A stretch of DNA of 64,000 nucleotides from Thermocrinis minervae. Its GTDB lineage: Bacteria; Aquificota; Aquificia; Aquificales; Aquificaceae. Positions 25,972 to 36,753 of this stretch are shown here, piece after piece. The position numbers and the translations under genes are program-made. The stretch covers positions 524,750 to 588,749 of the forward strand of contig NZ_LT670846.1 in NCBI RefSeq assembly GCF_900142435.1. Direction: 5' to 3'. The notes beneath the pieces are model-generated. The model saw only the letters and a program-made list of their open reading frames with translations, was not told the DNA's origin and searched no databases. Numbering within the stretch: the stretch's first letter is position 1; each line of letters begins with the position of its first letter.

Positions 25972-27725
25972 TGCCCTGGATAAACAGAGCAACTCTAGAA
26001 AGGCTGAAGTTTGAGTTCAAGGACATAACTGTAGAAGAAGGTAAGAGCGTAAGCATTCACGTGCCTAGGGACAAGTACATAGAGTTCCTAAGGCATCTAA
26101 AGGAAAAAGAAGGTTTTAGACATTTCATAGATTTTACGTGCATAGACTTTCCACAGACGAAAAACAGGTTTATGGGGGTCTGTCATCTCTATAATCCAGA
26201 CACCAACGAGAGGGTTCTGGTAAAGACCTGGGCAAAGGATGGTAAGCTCCCTACCCTTACCCACCTATGGGCTGGTGCCAAGTGGGCGGAAAGAGAAGCC
26301 TACGATATGTTTGGCGTGGAGTTCGAAGGACACGAGAACCTAAGACGTATGTTTATGTGGGAGGGCTATGAGTACTTTCCTCTTAGGAAGGACTTCCCTC
26401 TGCAGGGCTTCCCAGAAGTGGAGCTACCCTCTTTGACAGAGGTGCTAGCTGGAAGAACAGACCCACCTAGCCACGACTTTGAACTCCTTCACACAAAGTT
26501 GGCTACTCTAGAAGACCTTGAAAGAACAGAAAAGGCTAGGCTTAAGAAGAAGGCGCAGCTAGTATTAAACTGGGGCCCTCTGCATCCAGGTACTCACGGA
26601 ACCATATGGTTTATGTTTGACCTGGATGGTGAGAAGGTAGTCCAATGTGATGTTATCCTTGGCCAGCTACACCGCGGTATGGAGAAAATAGCCGAAAACC
26701 TCTACTACTTCCAGTTTTTACCCTACACAGACAGGATGGACTACATATCGGCCATATGCAACGAGCTTGCCTACGTAACAGCAGTGGAGAAACTTTTGGA
26801 CGTAGAAGTACCCGAGAAGGCAAGGTATATAAGGACCATGTTTGCTGAGCTTCAGAGGATAAACTCCCACCTTCTGTGGCTTGGCACGGGAGCCCTTGAC
26901 CTTGGAGCTCTAACCGTGTTCCTGTACGCCTTCAGAGAAAGAGAGAAGATAATGGATATAATAGAAGGAAACGCAGGCTACAGACTTACCACAGCTTTTC
27001 TCCGCATAGGTGGAGTACACTATGATCTGGCCGAAGGAACTCTGGATGTGGTAAAGGCCTTCATAAAAGACTTTCCAAAGAGACTCGCAGAGTACCATCA
27101 GCTTCTTACCAGGAACCGCATATGGTTACGTAGGACAAAAGACGTGGGAGTGATTACCAGAGAAGACGTGTTCAACTATGGACTTACAGGTCCAGTGGCA
27201 AGAGGTTCAGGTGTACCCTATGACATCAGAAAGCTGGAACCTTATGCAGCGTACGATGAGGTAGAGTTTGACATACCTGTGGGAGAGGTAGGAGATGTCT
27301 ACGACAGATATCTGGTGAGAATGGAGGAGATGGTCCAAAGCTTGCGCATAATAGAGCAGTGCGTGGCAAAGCTTGAGAAGATGCCAAAGAGCGCTCCGTA
27401 CGTAAACAAAGAGCATCCTGCTGTCATGGCTCCTAAGGAGTATGTGTTTAACGACCTCGAGGACATGGTTAAGAACTTTAGGATAGTAGTACATGGAGAA
27501 AGCGCTCCACCGGGAGAGGTTTACGCCTCCGGTGAGAACCCAAGGGGAGAGCTAGGCTTTTACATCTACTCTACAGGTGGTTCAAAACCCTACAGGCTAA
27601 GGATAAGGTCTGGAGCCCTGTACAACCTATCTATATTTCCTAAGCTAATAGAAGGTAGGACCATAGCCGATGCAATAGCTTTACTTGGAAGCTTAGACCC
27701 TGTTGTAGGAGAGACGGACAGATGA
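25971..27725 (+). CDS. nuoCD: NADH-quinone oxidoreductase fused subunits C and D
   Basis: 584 residues. The N-terminal NuoC part (about 1-170; HLWAGAKWAEREAYDMFGVEFEGH and RKDFPLQGFPE) is joined to a NuoD part beginning near residue 200 (LNWGPLHPGTHG, QLHRGMEKIAE, RINSHLLWLG). NuoD shapes the quinone site with NuoB. The D-domain C-terminus FPKLIEGRTIADAIALLGSLDPVVGETDR is normal. It overlaps both neighbours by a few bases, so expression is coupled. Confidence 0.97.
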   Translation: MPWINRATLERLKFEFKDITVEEGKSVSIHVPRDKYIEFLRHLKEKEGFRHFIDFTCIDFPQTKNRFMGVCHLYNPDTNERVLVKTWAKDGKLPTLTHLWAGAKWAEREAYDMFGVEFEGHENLRRMFMWEGYEYFPLRKDFPLQGFPEVELPSLTEVLAGRTDPPSHDFELLHTKLATLEDLERTEKARLKKKAQLVLNWGPLHPGTHGTIWFMFDLDGEKVVQCDVILGQLHRGMEKIAENLYYFQFLPYTDRMDYISAICNELAYVTAVEKLLDVEVPEKARYIRTMFAELQRINSHLLWLGTGALDLGALTVFLYAFREREKIMDIIEGNAGYRLTTAFLRIGGVHYDLAEGTLDVVKAFIKDFPKRLAEYHQLLTRNRIWLRRTKDVGVITREDVFNYGLTGPVARGSGVPYDIRKLEPYAAYDEVEFDIPVGEVGDVYDRYLVRMEEMVQSLRIIEQCVAKLEKMPKSAPYVNKEHPAVMAPKEYVFNDLEDMVKNFRIVVHGESAPPGEVYASGENPRGELGFYIYSTGGSKPYRLRIRSGALYNLSIFPKLIEGRTIADAIALLGSLDPVVGETDR

Positions 27726-28738
27726 GTGAGCTAGCTCTTTACGTATTGGTTACCTTGGTAAAGATAGTGGTACTTGTAGGAGTACTTTTAGGTGTGGGCG
27801 CTTACCTGACTTGGTTTGAAAGGAAGCTGGCAGGACACATACAGGCCCGCATGGGACCAAAGCTCGTAGGCCCTTTTGGCCTCTTGCAACCGCTGGCAGA
27901 CGGTATAAAACTCCTTACCAAGGAAGCTATAATACCAAGAGGTGCTGACAAGCCTGTTTATTACCTTGCCATAGTTATGGCCCTTGCTCCTTCTCTTCTT
28001 ATCTTCTCTGTCATACCCTTTGGTCCTTCCTTTAAGCTTTTCGGCCATGAGATAAAACCCATAGTGGCTGATGTCAACATAGCCCTGCTTATAGTCTTTG
28101 CTATGGGATCTTTGGCCGTATACGGTACCATCTTTTCAGGATGGGCTTCAAACTCTAAGTACGCCTTTATAGGTTCCCTTAGGAAGTCCGCCGTCATAAT
28201 AGGTTACGAGGTGGTGCTTGGGTTTGCTGCTCTTGGTCCTCTGCTTCTTGCCGGTACGCTAAGCACCACCGGAATAGTACAGGCCCAGATAGAGAAGGGT
28301 ACATGGTTCATAGTGTACCAACCTGTTGCTTTCATACTGTTCTTGTTCTGTATGCTTGCCGAGTCTGGAAGGGTACCTTTTGACATTCAGGAGGCTGAGG
28401 CTGAGCTAGTCACCGGTTATAACGTAGAGTACGGTGGTATGAAGTTCGGTGTTTTCCCATTAGCTGAGTGGTACCTAAACGTCATGGCCCTTTCTATGGT
28501 AGCCGTCATACTCTTCTTCGGTGGATGGCACGGTCCAAACATCCTAGGACCTATATCACCCTACTTCTGGTTCCTGGCAAAAACCTTTGCCTTGGTATTC
28601 TTTATCCTGTGGCTTCACTGGACGCTTCCACGCTTTCAGGCCAAGGACATAACGGAGATAGCTTGGAAGTACATGCTACCCATAGCCCTGCTAAACGTGG
28701 TAGCTACGGCTCTATTGAAGTACTTCGGTCTATTTTGA
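27722..28738 (+). CDS. nuoH: NADH-quinone oxidoreductase subunit H
   Basis: Membrane subunit at the quinone entrance. 338 residues, eight or nine helices, with ERKLAGHIQARMGPKLVGPF, GLLQPLADGIKLLTKE, the AESGRVPFDIQEAEAELVTGYNVEY loop and FFGGWHGP. The cluster stops here: NuoI-N and NuoEFG are not in the window. The last nine bases overlap the convergent hexapeptide-repeat gene. Confidence 0.97.
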   Translation: MSELALYVLVTLVKIVVLVGVLLGVGAYLTWFERKLAGHIQARMGPKLVGPFGLLQPLADGIKLLTKEAIIPRGADKPVYYLAIVMALAPSLLIFSVIPFGPSFKLFGHEIKPIVADVNIALLIVFAMGSLAVYGTIFSGWASNSKYAFIGSLRKSAVIIGYEVVLGFAALGPLLLAGTLSTTGIVQAQIEKGTWFIVYQPVAFILFLFCMLAESGRVPFDIQEAEAELVTGYNVEYGGMKFGVFPLAEWYLNVMALSMVAVILFFGGWHGPNILGPISPYFWFLAKTFALVFFILWLHWTLPRFQAKDITEIAWKYMLPIALLNVVATALLKYFGLF

Positions 28739-29248
28739 CGAAAGGTACTGATTTTTGTAGTTTATATAGTTCATGGCAGATTCTTTTATGAGCTCTATCT
28801 CTTCAGGTCTTAGGTCCCTCACTATCTTCGCCGGCACCCCAGCCACCAGTACACCCGACGGAAACCTCTTGTTGGGAGTAAGCAAGGCACCAGCACCTAT
28901 GAGTACAAAGTCCTCTACAACCACGCCGTCCATGACCACAGCTCCCATACCAACCAATACGTAGTTCCCTATTGTGCAGCCGTGGAGTATGACTCTGTGA
29001 CCCACCGTTACGTAATCTCCCACTATAGTGGGATGCGTGTCGTGCGTCACGTGTACGACTGAGTTGTCCTGTATGTTGGTTCCTTTCCCTATGCGTATGT
29101 AGTTTACATCACCCCTTATGACTGTACCATACCACACGCTCGAGTCAGGTCCTATCTCCACGTCTCCTATGATCACAGAATTCTCCGCTATGAAAACACC
29201 TTCACCTATCTTTGGACTTTTACCCTTGTATTCCCTGATTACGGGCAT
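28730..29248 (-). CDS. Gamma carbonic anhydrase-family hexapeptide-repeat protein
   Basis: 172 residues of left-handed beta-helix repeats. The histidine pattern HVTHDTHPTIVGDYVTVGH and RVILHGC matches the metal ligands of gamma carbonic anhydrases (Cam/CamH, YrdA, PaaY). Carbonic anhydrase activity is not certain in this subfamily; acyl-CoA thioesterase and carnitine-related roles are known. Minus-strand TATAAT (29256-29261) is seven bases from the ATG, a leaderless layout. Tail-to-tail with nuoH. Confidence 0.88.
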   Translation of the reverse strand: MPVIREYKGKSPKIGEGVFIAENSVIIGDVEIGPDSSVWYGTVIRGDVNYIRIGKGTNIQDNSVVHVTHDTHPTIVGDYVTVGHRVILHGCTIGNYVLVGMGAVVMDGVVVEDFVLIGAGALLTPNKRFPSGVLVAGVPAKIVRDLRPEEIELIKESAMNYINYKNQYLSSK

Positions 29249-29307
29249 GTGAAGGATTATAAATCATCTAGTCTTTATAATTTTAAAACTTAGCTGGATA
29301 AACTACT

Positions 29308-29997
29308 ATGAAGAAGTACGAGAAGGACAGGGAGGCTTTTGTACTGGAATACCTTCCTCTGGTAAGGAGGATAGCTCAAAGCATTCACAGGCATGTTTAC
29401 GGCATTGTGGACATACGTGACCTTATAGGTTATGGAGTGCTAGCCATCTTAGAGTCTATAAACAAGCTAGACAAAACAAAAAATCCGGAAGCCTACCTCA
29501 GGCTACGAATAAGAGGAGCTATGTACGACTACCTTAGGAGTTTGGACTTTGTAAGCAGAAGCTTAAGAGATAAGGCTAAAAGGATAAGGCAGGCCCTTGA
29601 GGAGTTAAGCAAAGAAAAGGAACCTACGGATGAAGAAATAGCTAAGTACCTAGACGTAAGTGTGGAGGATCTCCATAAGGATCTACAAAAGCTTTCAGCC
29701 TCGCAAATACTCTATCTGGATGAGATCTTTAAAGAGGGAAGGAGTTATGAAGAGATATTCAGCTCTTCGGAGGAAACTCCAGAAGATATAGTCATCAGGG
29801 AGGACCTGGAGGAAAAGTTAAAGGAAGCCATAGAAAGGCTGAACGATAGAGAAAAATTGGTGCTGCAACTTGTGTTTTATGAAGAACTACCCATAAAGGA
29901 AGTAGCTAAGATTTTGGGCGTCTCCATGGCTAGAGTATCCCAGATAAAAGAGGATGCCATTGAGAAGATCAGAAAGTATCTAATCTCTGTTTTATGA
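29308..29997 (+). CDS. fliA: RNA polymerase sigma factor FliA (sigma-28)
   Basis: Group 3 sigma factor for late flagellar genes. 229 residues: region 2 (YLPLVRRIAQSIHRHVYG, DIRDLIGYGVLAILESINK), the SRSLRDKAKRIRQALEELS region 3 helix, and region 4 (LNDREKLVLQLVFYEELP, KEVAKILGVSMARVSQIKEDAIEKIRKYL). A TATAAT at 29276-29281 lies 26 bases upstream. The 3' end overlaps the convergent small gene by 29 bases. flgH and flgI are 7 kb away. Confidence 0.9.
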   Translation: MKKYEKDREAFVLEYLPLVRRIAQSIHRHVYGIVDIRDLIGYGVLAILESINKLDKTKNPEAYLRLRIRGAMYDYLRSLDFVSRSLRDKAKRIRQALEELSKEKEPTDEEIAKYLDVSVEDLHKDLQKLSASQILYLDEIFKEGRSYEEIFSSSEETPEDIVIREDLEEKLKEAIERLNDREKLVLQLVFYEELPIKEVAKILGVSMARVSQIKEDAIEKIRKYLISVL

Positions 29998-30268
29998 GTT
30001 CTATAAGCTTAAGATGGAGGTTCTCATATTCTTTAGCCATCTTCATAAGTTTTTCATTCCTTGTCAAAAAGGCTCTGTCCACGATGGGTTTAACCTGCTC
30101 TTTGTACTGCCTTTGATACTCTTCAAGGTCACACCTTAGCTCTTCTTCTGTAAGGTCTTCTATGCTTGCGGAGTACATTCTGATGGTGGTCTTTATGGAA
30201 ACTATGAGGTTTTCAAGCTCCTTTTCCAGGTCACCCTTATCCTTTCCTGCTTGAGTAAAACCTTTCAT
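29969..30268 (-). CDS. Small coiled-coil protein of unknown function
   Basis: 99 residues from the ATG at 30268, which has a perfect AAGGAGG five bases upstream; the longer frame starting at 30301 lacks one. Nearly all helical and strongly charged (LEKELENLIVSIKTTIRMY, LTEEELRCDLEEYQRQYKEQ). Size and place, tail-to-tail with fliA, would fit a flagellar chaperone such as FliT or FlgN, but no signature supports that. It follows the M16 genes on the same strand. Confidence 0.7.
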   Translation of the reverse strand: MKGFTQAGKDKGDLEKELENLIVSIKTTIRMYSASIEDLTEEELRCDLEEYQRQYKEQVKPIVDRAFLTRNEKLMKMAKEYENLHLKLIELIKQRLDTF

Positions 30269-30279
30269 GATATCCTCCT

Positions 30280-31539
30280 TTATGGCTTTACTACCACACA
30301 ATGATGTTCTTTTATAAATCTATCCCTGGCGGATAAAACGTCCTTTAGGCTTACCTTTTGTATCAGCTTTGGATACTCTTCGTCCATCTTCCAGCCTAAG
30401 CCCATAACTTCGTAGAATCCCAGGTACCAGGCTTGGCTTAACCTTGTTTGATGGCTAAGGAGAAACCCACCTATTATCTTGCTCTTTGCAAGCTCTACAT
30501 CTTCTTCCTTTATGGTTGAGTTTCTTACAACTTCAAGCATATCTTTAAGGGCATCCTCAGCTTTATCCGGAGAGGTACCCACGTATGTGAAGAGTCTCGG
30601 AGAGAATAACCTTGTAGGGAACATGGAGTACGTGGCGTACGCATACCCTTTTTGCTCCCTCAAAAACTGAAAGAGTTTAGAGGTCATCCCTGTTCCAAGG
30701 ACTGCGTCAAGGACTTTGAAAGAAAACCAGTTGCCATCATCCAACTTAGGACCGTTCCACGCGCAAAGGATAGTAGCTTGAGCACCTTGTCTGCTTACGT
30801 AGACCACCTTAGACTCTTCTACGGATGTGTTCTCCTCCTTGAAAGTAAATTCTCCTGGTGGTATCTTAGAGAGGACTTTCTCCACCTTTGGGAGGACTTC
30901 TTCTGCATTGAAGTCTCCAACCAAGACAAACACCACATTTTTCCCCTTTAGTATTTGGTTCCAACGTTTGACAAGGTCATCCTTTTCTATCTTAGAGACA
31001 TCCTCCTCGGTCCCTAATGGTGAAACTTCGTAGGGTGTACCTTTAAAGGTCAACCTCCTTAAGTTTTCCATGGCAAGCTCAAAGCCCTTCTCCCGCTTAG
31101 ATCTTATGGCGCTTATGACATTCTTCTTTTCCCTCTCGAGTTGTTCCTCTGGGAAGGTAGGTTCAAGGAGCATACTCTCTAAAACTTCCAAAGCTTTGTC
31201 TAATCCTTCTGTTTTAGTGGCAAAGCCTATTTGTACATAGTCGTCCGTAGTGTCCGCAGATATACTGCCACCGTAGTCCTCAAAGGCAGAGGCTATCTGG
31301 AAACTGTCAAACTTCTTTGTCCCTCTCAGGAGCATTATTGACGTGAGGTTTGTGAGACCTCTCTTCCATTCCTCGTGAGTTCCAGACTTTATAAAAGTGT
31401 AACCACCTAGTATGCCTTCTCCTTTGGTTTCCTTGAGTATAATCCTCACTCCGTTGTTCAAGGTCTTTTCCACCATCCTGCTTCCTCCAAAGCCAAAGGC
31501 TGAAAAAAAGAAAGTTAAAAGCAGAAGAAGGTATATCAT
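30280..31539 (-). CDS. M16 family peptidase-like protein, inactive (non-catalytic) subunit
   Basis: 419 residues, exported (signal MIYLLLLLTFFFSAFGFG). It has the M16 fold but lacks the zinc motif HxxEH: the corresponding region reads RGLTNLTSIMLLRGT. The C-terminal R/Y pair is retained (YAYATYSMFPTRLFSPRLF). It forms a two-gene unit with an active M16 peptidase and overlaps it by 4 bases, the usual layout of heterodimeric periplasmic M16B peptidases. Confidence 0.88.
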   Translation of the reverse strand: MIYLLLLLTFFFSAFGFGGSRMVEKTLNNGVRIILKETKGEGILGGYTFIKSGTHEEWKRGLTNLTSIMLLRGTKKFDSFQIASAFEDYGGSISADTTDDYVQIGFATKTEGLDKALEVLESMLLEPTFPEEQLEREKKNVISAIRSKREKGFELAMENLRRLTFKGTPYEVSPLGTEEDVSKIEKDDLVKRWNQILKGKNVVFVLVGDFNAEEVLPKVEKVLSKIPPGEFTFKEENTSVEESKVVYVSRQGAQATILCAWNGPKLDDGNWFSFKVLDAVLGTGMTSKLFQFLREQKGYAYATYSMFPTRLFSPRLFTYVGTSPDKAEDALKDMLEVVRNSTIKEEDVELAKSKIIGGFLLSHQTRLSQAWYLGFYEVMGLGWKMDEEYPKLIQKVSLKDVLSARDRFIKEHHCVVVKP

Positions 31540-32816
31540 GGTACCATAAGAAGCTCGTTGTAAGGTTTGCCCAGGATGTACTTCTCTAATACTCTTATCA
31601 CATCCTGCTTTCTTACCGATCTTATGTTGTTAGTAAAGTACTTGTAGAAATCAAGGGTACCGGCAACGGTAAGAGAATAGCCAATATAGTAAGCATCGGA
31701 GTCCACCTTTTCCCTCGCGAAGAGTTCTGAGTTGATTATCCTATCTTTTGCCTTCTCTACTTCATCATCTGTTAGTTCTGTTTTAAGTTTTTCAAGGAGT
31801 TCGAACACTTTTGTCCTGACCTCTGGGTACATCTTTCTATCAAGGGCTGCGTAGATTACGAATAGGTTATCCCTGGGTCTTCCAAAGTCATAGGTACTTA
31901 TGCTATAGACTAAGCCTTTTTCTCTGAGCTCCCTGTAAAAGAGAGATGTCCTTCCAGATCCTAAGATCTGATCAAGAACCAACAGAGCATAGTACTCTTT
32001 GGAAGTTATTGGTGGTGCCCACCATCCTATTACCCAATAGGATCTTTCTAGTCTTTTATCCTCTATCTCCTTAAACCTGCTTTCGAGTTGTTGAGGTTCT
32101 GGGAGGATGTCAGGCCTAGCCACGGGTCTGCCTTCTTCCTTACCAAAGGTTTTTAAGACTTCCTCCTTTACCTCCTCTGGATTTACATCACCCACAATCA
32201 CTATGTACATGTTCCTAGGTTGGTAGAAGTTGTTGAAGAATTCAAGGAGTGCTTTCCTTGTAAACTTCCTTATGGTATCTTCGAAGCCTATTATGGGATA
32301 CCTATAGTTGGAGACCTTGTAAGCAAGAGCTTCAAACTCTTCCCAAAGGACGTCTTGAGGGTTGTCCTTGCCTCTCCTTAGCTCCTCTATGACTATGGGC
32401 TTTTCTTTCTCTATCATGTCCTCTGAAAGGAGTGGTTTTTGTGTAAGTTGGTAAAGGATCTCGAGTCCTTCTTTCCAGTAGGGTTTTGCTATCTCTATAT
32501 GGTAGAAGGTGTACTCTTTGGAAGTTCCTGCGTTTATATGACCACCGTAGCCTTCAACTATCTTGTCTATCTGCCCATATGGATACTTTTCAGAACCATT
32601 GAATAACATATGCTCTAAAAAGTGTGCCATTCCCTTCTGGGTGTAATTTTCATAGATGGAACCTACCTTAAACCAAACGTGCAACGCCACAGCTTGGGTA
32701 TCTTCTCTCTCTTTTATAACCAAGGTAGCACCGTTTGGCAGCTTGTAAACTTTTAGAGGACTCGCGAGAGCTACACTCATAAGGATCACCTCCAGTATAA
32801 GACTGATCAACCACAT
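31536..32816 (-). CDS. M16 family zinc peptidase, catalytic subunit
   Basis: 426 residues, exported (N-terminal hydrophobic ISLILEVILMSVALASP). The inverted zinc motif HFLEH (His65, Glu68, His69) is intact, followed by the downstream glutamate region (EKPIVIEELRRGKDNP) and the YSISTYDFGRPRDN segment. It probably degrades peptides in the periplasm together with the inactive partner downstream. It is the first gene of the unit and backs onto the CRISPR leader region. Confidence 0.92.
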   Translation of the reverse strand: MWLISLILEVILMSVALASPLKVYKLPNGATLVIKEREDTQAVALHVWFKVGSIYENYTQKGMAHFLEHMLFNGSEKYPYGQIDKIVEGYGGHINAGTSKEYTFYHIEIAKPYWKEGLEILYQLTQKPLLSEDMIEKEKPIVIEELRRGKDNPQDVLWEEFEALAYKVSNYRYPIIGFEDTIRKFTRKALLEFFNNFYQPRNMYIVIVGDVNPEEVKEEVLKTFGKEEGRPVARPDILPEPQQLESRFKEIEDKRLERSYWVIGWWAPPITSKEYYALLVLDQILGSGRTSLFYRELREKGLVYSISTYDFGRPRDNLFVIYAALDRKMYPEVRTKVFELLEKLKTELTDDEVEKAKDRIINSELFAREKVDSDAYYIGYSLTVAGTLDFYKYFTNNIRSVRKQDVIRVLEKYILGKPYNELLMVP

Positions 32817-33334
32817 ACCACAAACAAATTTAAATATAGCCTCTACACAGATCTTATAAAGATTTTTCTGTATGGTCTCGGATTGATCACCCTAACTATC
32901 TCTAACCTTATATTCTGTAGAGTCGTGTTGTGAAGTTGTTGATACTCAAAGTGTTCGATGGCATAGTTTCCCAAAAATCAAAGATTACCATCCTTGAGGT
33001 GTTAAAAATTTTGTCGTTCAGTTTTACTGCCATATAGTCCTTGCAAGACAAAAGTTTTATAAGGGTACTTTTGGGAATACTTTTGGAAAAACGCAATTTT
33101 TGCACTTTTTGACCTTATGGGTGTCTAAAACTGATGTGTATCTTTTAAAAAGCTTGAAAATCAAAGATTTGTGAAGGGTATGGAGAGTCTTTATTTTCAA
33201 ATTTTTAGATATCTGGATTCCTCATGTTTATGCATTTCTGAGGCTTGATACTCAATGACTTTAGGAGGGTGAAAGTGCTGTTTTTGAGGGTCCTTCTGGC
33301 CCACTGGCGGTTTCCGGAAATGCACCTTCACTTG
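32817..33334. other. Gene-free AT-rich region upstream of the CRISPR array
   Basis: No convincing gene; the 65-codon frame at 32908-33105 has no ribosome binding site and no recognisable features. The stretch holds two separated direct repeats: TTGATACTCAA (32939-32949 and 33245-33255) and AAAATCAAAGATT (32974-32986 and 33157-33169). It contains the distal CRISPR leader and, at its left end, the promoter of the M16 genes. Confidence 0.5.
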
Positions 33335-33397
33335 AAGGGGGTACCCCCTTGACAAAATCTTTGAAGTGTGTATAATAGATAGATAGGTAAAGTTGAG
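33335..33397 (+). promoter_or_regulatory. CRISPR leader promoter with overlapping palindrome
   Basis: TTGACA (33349-33354) and TATAAT (33371-33376) are exact consensus hexamers 16 bases apart, ending 21 bases before the first repeat. A perfect 16-base palindrome, AAGGGGGTACCCCCTT (33335-33350), overlaps the first two bases of the -35. This places the leader on the left and transcription of the array to the right. Confidence 0.8.
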
Positions 33398-34704
33398 GTT
33401 TCTAATCTTCCTGGTGGAGTTGAAAGGCTCTATATTAAAAACTGTAGCTATCGCGTATTTATCAGTGTTTCTAATCTTCCTGGTGGAGTTGAAAGTCTTC
33501 TTCTAGGTCTTTCTTTTTATGCCTGTCGAACGTTTCTAATCTTCCTGGTGGAGTTGAAAGATACTTCTCTCTATCATACTCTAAAAACTTATCTCTTAGT
33601 TTCTAATCTTCCTGGTGGAGTTGAAAGGGCCTGGATGGTTAAAAGTGTTCTATGATGTACTTCCGTACCGTTTCTAATCTTCCTGGTGGAGTTGAAAGTC
33701 AAAAGTTTTCATGTCTATCAATATAGCTTAAAAATTTGTTTCTAATCTTCCTGGTGGAGTTGAAAGCCTGATGCTTCTATCTTGAGTTCTTTGAGCGGAA
33801 AATTGTTTCTAATCTTCCTGGTGGAGTTGAAAGTAGACAAATTTCAATAAGCACGCTTCTGAAGTGTATTCATGTTTCTAATCTTCCTGGTGGAGTTGAA
33901 AGTGATTGAAATTAAATGGAGCTGGGATGTTTACTAGAGTTTCTAATCTTCCTGGTGGAGTTGAAAGTACGGAGCACGCACGATATTGGTGAGATGGTAA
34001 TGAAGTTTCTAATCTTCCTGGTGGAGTTGAAAGGACCTGGTTGCTCTTGGTCTTCAAGCTCTTGTAGATGTTTCTAATCTTCCTGGTGGAGTTGAAAGCC
34101 GTGGCTTCGTGGCTTCTTACGAAGCCACTTCGCCAGTTTCTAATCTTCCTGGTGGAGTTGAAAGTTTGTTTAGCTGCACTGGCTTGTATGTCTTGATCTC
34201 AACGTTTCTAATCTTCCTGGTGGAGTTGAAAGCCGCTTATAAAACGCACACGTACAGCACCCACTACAGTTTCTAATCTTCCTGGTGGAGTTGAAAGGAT
34301 GATTACCGGCGCGCTGTTGTCTGGGTTCAGACAGGTTTCTAATCTTCCTGGTGGAGTTGAAAGATACAGTGAAGCATTGTATTCAATTAACTTAGACGAG
34401 GTTTCTAATCTTCCTGGTGGAGTTGAAAGAATAACTGTTTCAATCGCTTACGTGATGCAGATGAAAGTTTCTAATCTTCCTGGTGGAGTTGAAAGTGCTT
34501 CATGGCACCTACCTCCTTTAAAAGATTTTTACAAGTTTCTAATCTTCCTGGTGGAGTTGAAAGCATCGATCTCGTTAATCTCTGCTTTGTAAGTAAAGTC
34601 TAGTTTCTAATCTTCCTGGTGGAGTTGAAAGTGATTTTCAAGCTTTAGCAGTTTTCTGAAATTATGAAGTTTCTAATCTTCCTGGTGGAGTGTGGAGTTG
34701 AAAG
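33398..34704 (+). CRISPR. CRISPR array, 20 repeats and 19 spacers
   Basis: The 29-base repeat starts GTTTCTAATC, continues TTCCTGGTGG and ends AGTTGAAAG. Nineteen copies (starts 33398, 33467, 33532, 33599, 33670 and so on to 34603) appear identical; the twentieth (34669-34704) carries a 7-base tandem duplication (GTGGAGT twice). Spacers are 36-42 bases, mostly 36-39, and all look different. Leader and promoter are on the left, the degenerate repeat on the right, so the array reads rightwards. Length and GTTGAAAG end fit type I-B or III systems; no cas gene is in the window. Confidence 0.99.
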
Positions 34705-34719
34705 GGTAGACTGTTAGGT

Positions 34720-36751
<2,032 letters not shown>

Positions 36752-36753
36752 GT

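Noticed and set aside
32908-33105. 65-codon frame upstream of the CRISPR array
   Set aside because: No ribosome binding site, no recognisable motif, AT-rich composition; probably chance.
34299-34592. 97-codon open frame in the CRISPR array
   Set aside because: It merely reads through repeats and spacers, repeating VSNLPGGVE; no gene.
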